Source: Dysgonamonadaceae bacterium (GTDB lineage Bacteria > Bacteroidota > Bacteroidia > Bacteroidales > Azobacteroidaceae). From it: a DNA stretch of 8,671 bases. Position 1 is the first letter of the stretch. Every line of letters begins with the position of its first letter. Positions 6,631 through 8,671 of the stretch are shown here, one piece after another. The position numbers were made by a program, and so were the translations under genes. The notes under the pieces are model-generated. The model made no database searches. It saw only the letters and a list, made by a program, of their open reading frames with translations, and was not told the origin of the DNA. The DNA lies in contig JAITAH010000333.1 of the NCBI GenBank assembly GCA_031284225.1, forward strand, positions 1-8,671, given 5' to 3'.

Positions 6631-7896
6631 TTATCTTCTGCTGCCGGAAGAGCGACTACTGCCGCCGCTACTGCCGGAAGAACGACTGCCGCCGCTGCTG
6701 CTGCCAGAAGAACGGCTACCTCCGCCGCTGCTATAGCTGCCGCTGCTCGACGAACGGGAACTACTATACGATCCGCTCGACGAACTGGAAGAAGAACTTC
6801 TCGACGACGAGTTATACGTATTGCCGTTACTGCTTCTCGATGTACCGGAACTGGAAGAACGGCTGACACTCGACCCGCTGTCCGAAGTACTTCTGCTGCT
6901 AACCCGCGTCCGCGTGGAAGAAGCATCCGGAGTATTGTATCGGCTGCTGCCGGTATTCATACTTTCCCTGCTTACGCTTTCCCTGCTGGAGGAACCGCGA
7001 GCGCCGACATTGGCGCTTCGACTGGAACCGGACGAAGAACGGGAGGAATTCCAATCTTCTCTGCCGCTGCTTCGTAACGATGAACTTCGCGTAGCGCCAC
7101 TGTTCGCACTCCGCTCACGAACGCCGTTGCGATTATTATAAGCGGTAGAATTCCGATTATACTGGACGCCGCCATAATAATTACCGTAATAATGGCCATG
7201 ACCATGATAATAACCGCCGTAATAACCGCCATACCCACCGCCGTAATAGCCGCCATAATAGCCGCCATAGTAACCGCCATAATACCAGGGATCGTACCAG
7301 CCGCTATAATACCACGGATCATACCAACTGTAATACCACGAATTATAATACCCGGGACTATACCAGCCATGACGATAGAAAGGATGACGCCCTGCCCAAG
7401 GCGAATAATATCCCGTGTACCACGGATAATAACCCACATTGAAATTCACATTTACATCGTTGTTGGCAGGTTCATCGAAATTGATTTCGTAATTGCCGTC
7501 ATCGAATATAATGTTGATATTATCGGCGCCCACAATCGTAATTTTGGACGGATCGTGAAATTTGACAATCCGCTGGGTTAATTCGCCATCTACATATTCG
7601 ACAATCGTATCTGTAACCTCTTCGTCGATATAACTGTCGGAGCTCACATAACGCCGGTTATATTCATCCACATTTCTATCGGAAGACATCGTCGCCAGAA
7701 CCACCGGCTCCGTTTTAGATACCGGCGCTTCCGATACGCTATTCCCGTTTACTTGTAATGATTTTACTGCAGACGATTTCTCTTTCTTATTTTTGGAAGA
7801 ATAATAAATATCGTCCTCAAAAACATTGTCCTGAGCCACCATGGAAACAGCAAATAACAACATCGCTAATAAAGCGTAAGATTTACTTGTTTTCAT
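6631..7896 (-). CDS. Secreted low-complexity Tyr/Trp/Gly- and Ser/Arg-rich protein
   Basis: A 421-residue protein from the preferred start ATG 7896, numbered from there. AGGAG lies at 7906-7910, 9 nt upstream of this ATG, but would directly abut the alternative ATG 7905. A signal peptide ('MKTSKSYALLAMLLFAVSMV', cleavage near AQ) is followed by an acidic/mixed region to about residue 150 containing 'FHDPSKITIVGADNINIIFD'. Residues about 156-244 are dominated by Tyr, Trp, Gly and Pro, with 'WYDPWYY' copies and a run of YGGY units, then a HGHGHYYG patch. Residues about 263-421 are a Ser/Arg/Gly tail of SRSS, SSGS and SYSS units ending GSRR. No catalytic domain is seen. Composition suggests an exported, disordered or adhesive, possibly self-associating, protein. 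It leads the operon with the FadL-type barrel. I do not recognise a named gene. Confidence 0.85.
   Translation of the reverse strand: MKTSKSYALLAMLLFAVSMVAQDNVFEDDIYYSSKNKKEKSSAVKSLQVNGNSVSEAPVSKTEPVVLATMSSDRNVDEYNRRYVSSDSYIDEEVTDTIVEYVDGELTQRIVKFHDPSKITIVGADNINIIFDDGNYEINFDEPANNDVNVNFNVGYYPWYTGYYSPWAGRHPFYRHGWYSPGYYNSWYYSWYDPWYYSGWYDPWYYGGYYGGYYGGYYGGGYGGYYGGYYHGHGHYYGNYYGGVQYNRNSTAYNNRNGVRERSANSGATRSSSLRSSGREDWNSSRSSSGSSRSANVGARGSSSRESVSRESMNTGSSRYNTPDASSTRTRVSSRSTSDSGSSVSRSSSSGTSRSSNGNTYNSSSRSSSSSSSSGSYSSSRSSSSGSYSSGGGSRSSGSSSGGSRSSGSSGGSSRSSGSRR
6634..7110 (-). repeat. Ser/Arg/Gly-coding degenerate repeat tract
   Basis: This stretch encodes the Ser-rich tail of the low-complexity protein. 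Short degenerate nucleotide units reading SRSS, SSGS and SGSYSS on the minus strand recur, densest at 6634-6830. Serine codons of both AGC/AGT and TCN types are mixed, so the repetition is kept at protein level more than at DNA level. Confidence 0.7.
7165..7431 (-). repeat. Tyr/Gly/Trp-coding tandem repeats with 12-bp units
   Basis: On the minus strand, 12-bp units of the form GGC GGC TAT TAT (Gly-Gly-Tyr-Tyr) repeat in tandem, mainly across about 7200-7285. Just before them are two copies reading Trp-Tyr-Asp-Pro-Trp-Tyr-Tyr (about 7280-7325). The unit is a multiple of three, so slippage would change the length of the protein without breaking the frame. Confidence 0.75.
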
Positions 7897-7950
7897 ACCA
7901 TTCATCTCCTATTCTTTATAGAATTAATATTCAATTATCTATTAGATACA

Positions 7951-7982
7951 CAAAAATAGTAAATGTAACATGAACCAGCAAA
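7951..7982 (-). promoter_or_regulatory. Near-consensus Bacteroidota promoter of the three-gene envelope operon
   Basis: On the minus strand, TTTG (7982-7979) is followed by a 20-nt spacer and TATTTTTG (7958-7951). This fits the TTTG / 19-21 nt / TAnnTTTG consensus in both boxes and spacing. Transcription should start near 7945, leaving a leader of about 50 nt that carries an AGGAG at 7906-7910 and small AT-rich palindromes (TATCT/AGATA around 7937-7949; GAAT/ATTC at 7921-7932). Confidence 0.75.
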
Positions 7983-8010
7983 CAATTAGTGATATTTAAC
8001 AAAAAAACCT

Positions 8011-8018
8011 TACCTTTG
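8011..8018 (+). promoter_or_regulatory. -7 promoter element for lpxK
   Basis: TACCTTTG matches TAnnTTTG and lies 18 nt before the lpxK ATG. The -33 region is weak (TTAG near 7986). The predicted transcript leader is about 13 nt and has no Shine-Dalgarno site. It faces away from the promoter at 7951-7982, so the 140-bp gap is a divergent promoter region. Confidence 0.5.
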
Positions 8019-8036
8019 CAAAGCATTCATGTAATA

Positions 8037-8671
8037 ATGAAGAACGTTATCCGAATAAATAAAGCATTGCTCCCTCTTTCGTGGCTCTACGGAATGGTAG
8101 TAGCCTTACGTAATTATTTGTTTGATCGAGGCATTTTCAGAAGCGAAGATTTTCCCGTTCCGGTAATTTCCATCGGTAATCTGTCGGCGGGAGGAACCGG
8201 AAAAACGCCTCACACCGAATACCTTATCCGGAAGTTGTCTAAAAACCACAAAGTAGCCGTACTGAGCCGGGGATACAAACGAAAAACGCGAGGTTTTGTC
8301 TTGGCCGATGATAACGCTTCCGCCCGTACTTTGGGCGACGAACCGTTCCAGATGTTCCGGAAATTTCCGGAAATTCCGGTGGCCGTCGATGCCAACCGGC
8401 GACGCGGGATTCGCCATTTATTGAATTTGCCGGAGGCCATAAAACCGGAAGTGATTATGTTGGACGACGCCTTTCAACACCGTTACGTCAAACCTTCCCT
8501 GTCCCTTTTGTTGGCCGATTCCCGAAGACCGTTTTCCGACGATTACCTGCTTCCCGCCGGTCGCCTGCGCGAGCCGGCGAAGAACTACCGGCGAGCGGAT
8601 TTCATTATTTATACGAAATGTTCGGAAAACAGGCCGTGCCCTCCCCTTCTCGACAAACCTTCATTTTATAC
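8037..8671 (+). CDS. lpxK: Tetraacyldisaccharide 4'-kinase (3' partial)
   Basis: The frame opens at ATG 8037 and runs off the window end after 211 codons; the family is usually about 320-370 residues. The enzyme phosphorylates the 4' position of the lipid A disaccharide at the inner face of the cytoplasmic membrane, in the Raetz lipid A pathway. Visible signature: an N-terminal hydrophobic/amphipathic segment 'LLPLSWLYGMVVALRNYLF' (11-29), the Walker A loop 'GNLSAGGTGKTP' (47-58), 'LSRGYKRKTRGF' (76-87), 'GDEP' (100-103), the Walker B-like 'MLDDAFQHR' (141-149) and 'LLPAGRLREP' (171-180). The start is supported by the promoter element 18 nt upstream and by the normal distance from start to P-loop. 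It is divergent from the envelope operon and appears to have its own promoter. Confidence 0.95.
   Translation, partial: MKNVIRINKALLPLSWLYGMVVALRNYLFDRGIFRSEDFPVPVISIGNLSAGGTGKTPHTEYLIRKLSKNHKVAVLSRGYKRKTRGFVLADDNASARTLGDEPFQMFRKFPEIPVAVDANRRRGIRHLLNLPEAIKPEVIMLDDAFQHRYVKPSLSLLLADSRRPFSDDYLLPAGRLREPAKNYRRADFIIYTKCSENRPCPPLLDKPSFY

Noticed and set aside
6568..7141. Ala/Arg/Thr-rich and Leu-rich plus-strand open frames opposite the Ser-rich gene
   Set aside because: They are antisense shadows of low-complexity coding sequence; they have no promoter or signal peptide and start inside the neighbouring barrel gene or the repeat tract.
7200..7290. Regular short repeats considered as a CRISPR array
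   Set aside because: The units are 12 bp without unique spacers and encode Gly-Gly-Tyr-Tyr in frame with a long protein.
7897..7905. First ATG (7905) as start of the low-complexity protein
   Set aside because: AGGAG directly abuts this ATG, leaving no spacing, while ATG 7896 has a 9-nt spacing and begins a standard signal peptide.

Overview
The window reads as chromosomal DNA of a Bacteroidota bacterium, most likely order Bacteroidales. The evidence is two C-terminal domains of the type IX secretion (T9SS) sorting type, a FadL-family barrel of the Bacteroidota kind, promoters of the TTTG / TAnnTTTG form used by the Bacteroidota sigma factor, weak or absent Shine-Dalgarno sites, and an IS982-family relic. 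The species cannot be named from the sequence alone.

Layout. (1) 1-249 (+): the last 82 codons of a secreted protein ending in a T9SS-type sorting domain. (2) 250-539: non-coding. It holds a terminator nested inside a larger inverted repeat, then a TAACTTTG promoter element. (3) 540-4136 (+): a tight three-gene operon of adenine deaminase (ade), a MATE-family efflux transporter and a cytidylate kinase-like P-loop protein. The gaps are 10 nt and an ATGA overlap. (4) About 4137-4747: a decayed IS982-family transposase on the minus strand, with at least two internal deletions and several frameshifts, lying between two convergent operons. (5) 4748-7896 (-): an operon driven by a near-consensus promoter at 7951-7982. 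In transcription order it encodes a secreted low-complexity Tyr/Trp/Gly then Ser/Arg-rich protein, an OmpP1/FadL-family outer-membrane barrel, and a tiny secreted protein that is almost only a T9SS-like C-terminal domain. (6) 8037-end (+): the first 211 codons of lpxK (lipid A 4'-kinase), divergent from operon 5.

How the genes may work together. The plus operon joins purine salvage (adenine to hypoxanthine plus ammonia) to a multidrug-type exporter and a putative nucleotide kinase; no joint pathway is proven. The minus operon is purely envelope-directed: all three products carry signal peptides, and a FadL-type barrel sits beside a CTD-only peptide. Because the T9SS shuttle protein PorV is itself a FadL-family barrel that handles CTDs, this trio is the most interesting candidate for an undescribed surface-assembly module. 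That role is inference only. lpxK is housekeeping outer-membrane biogenesis.
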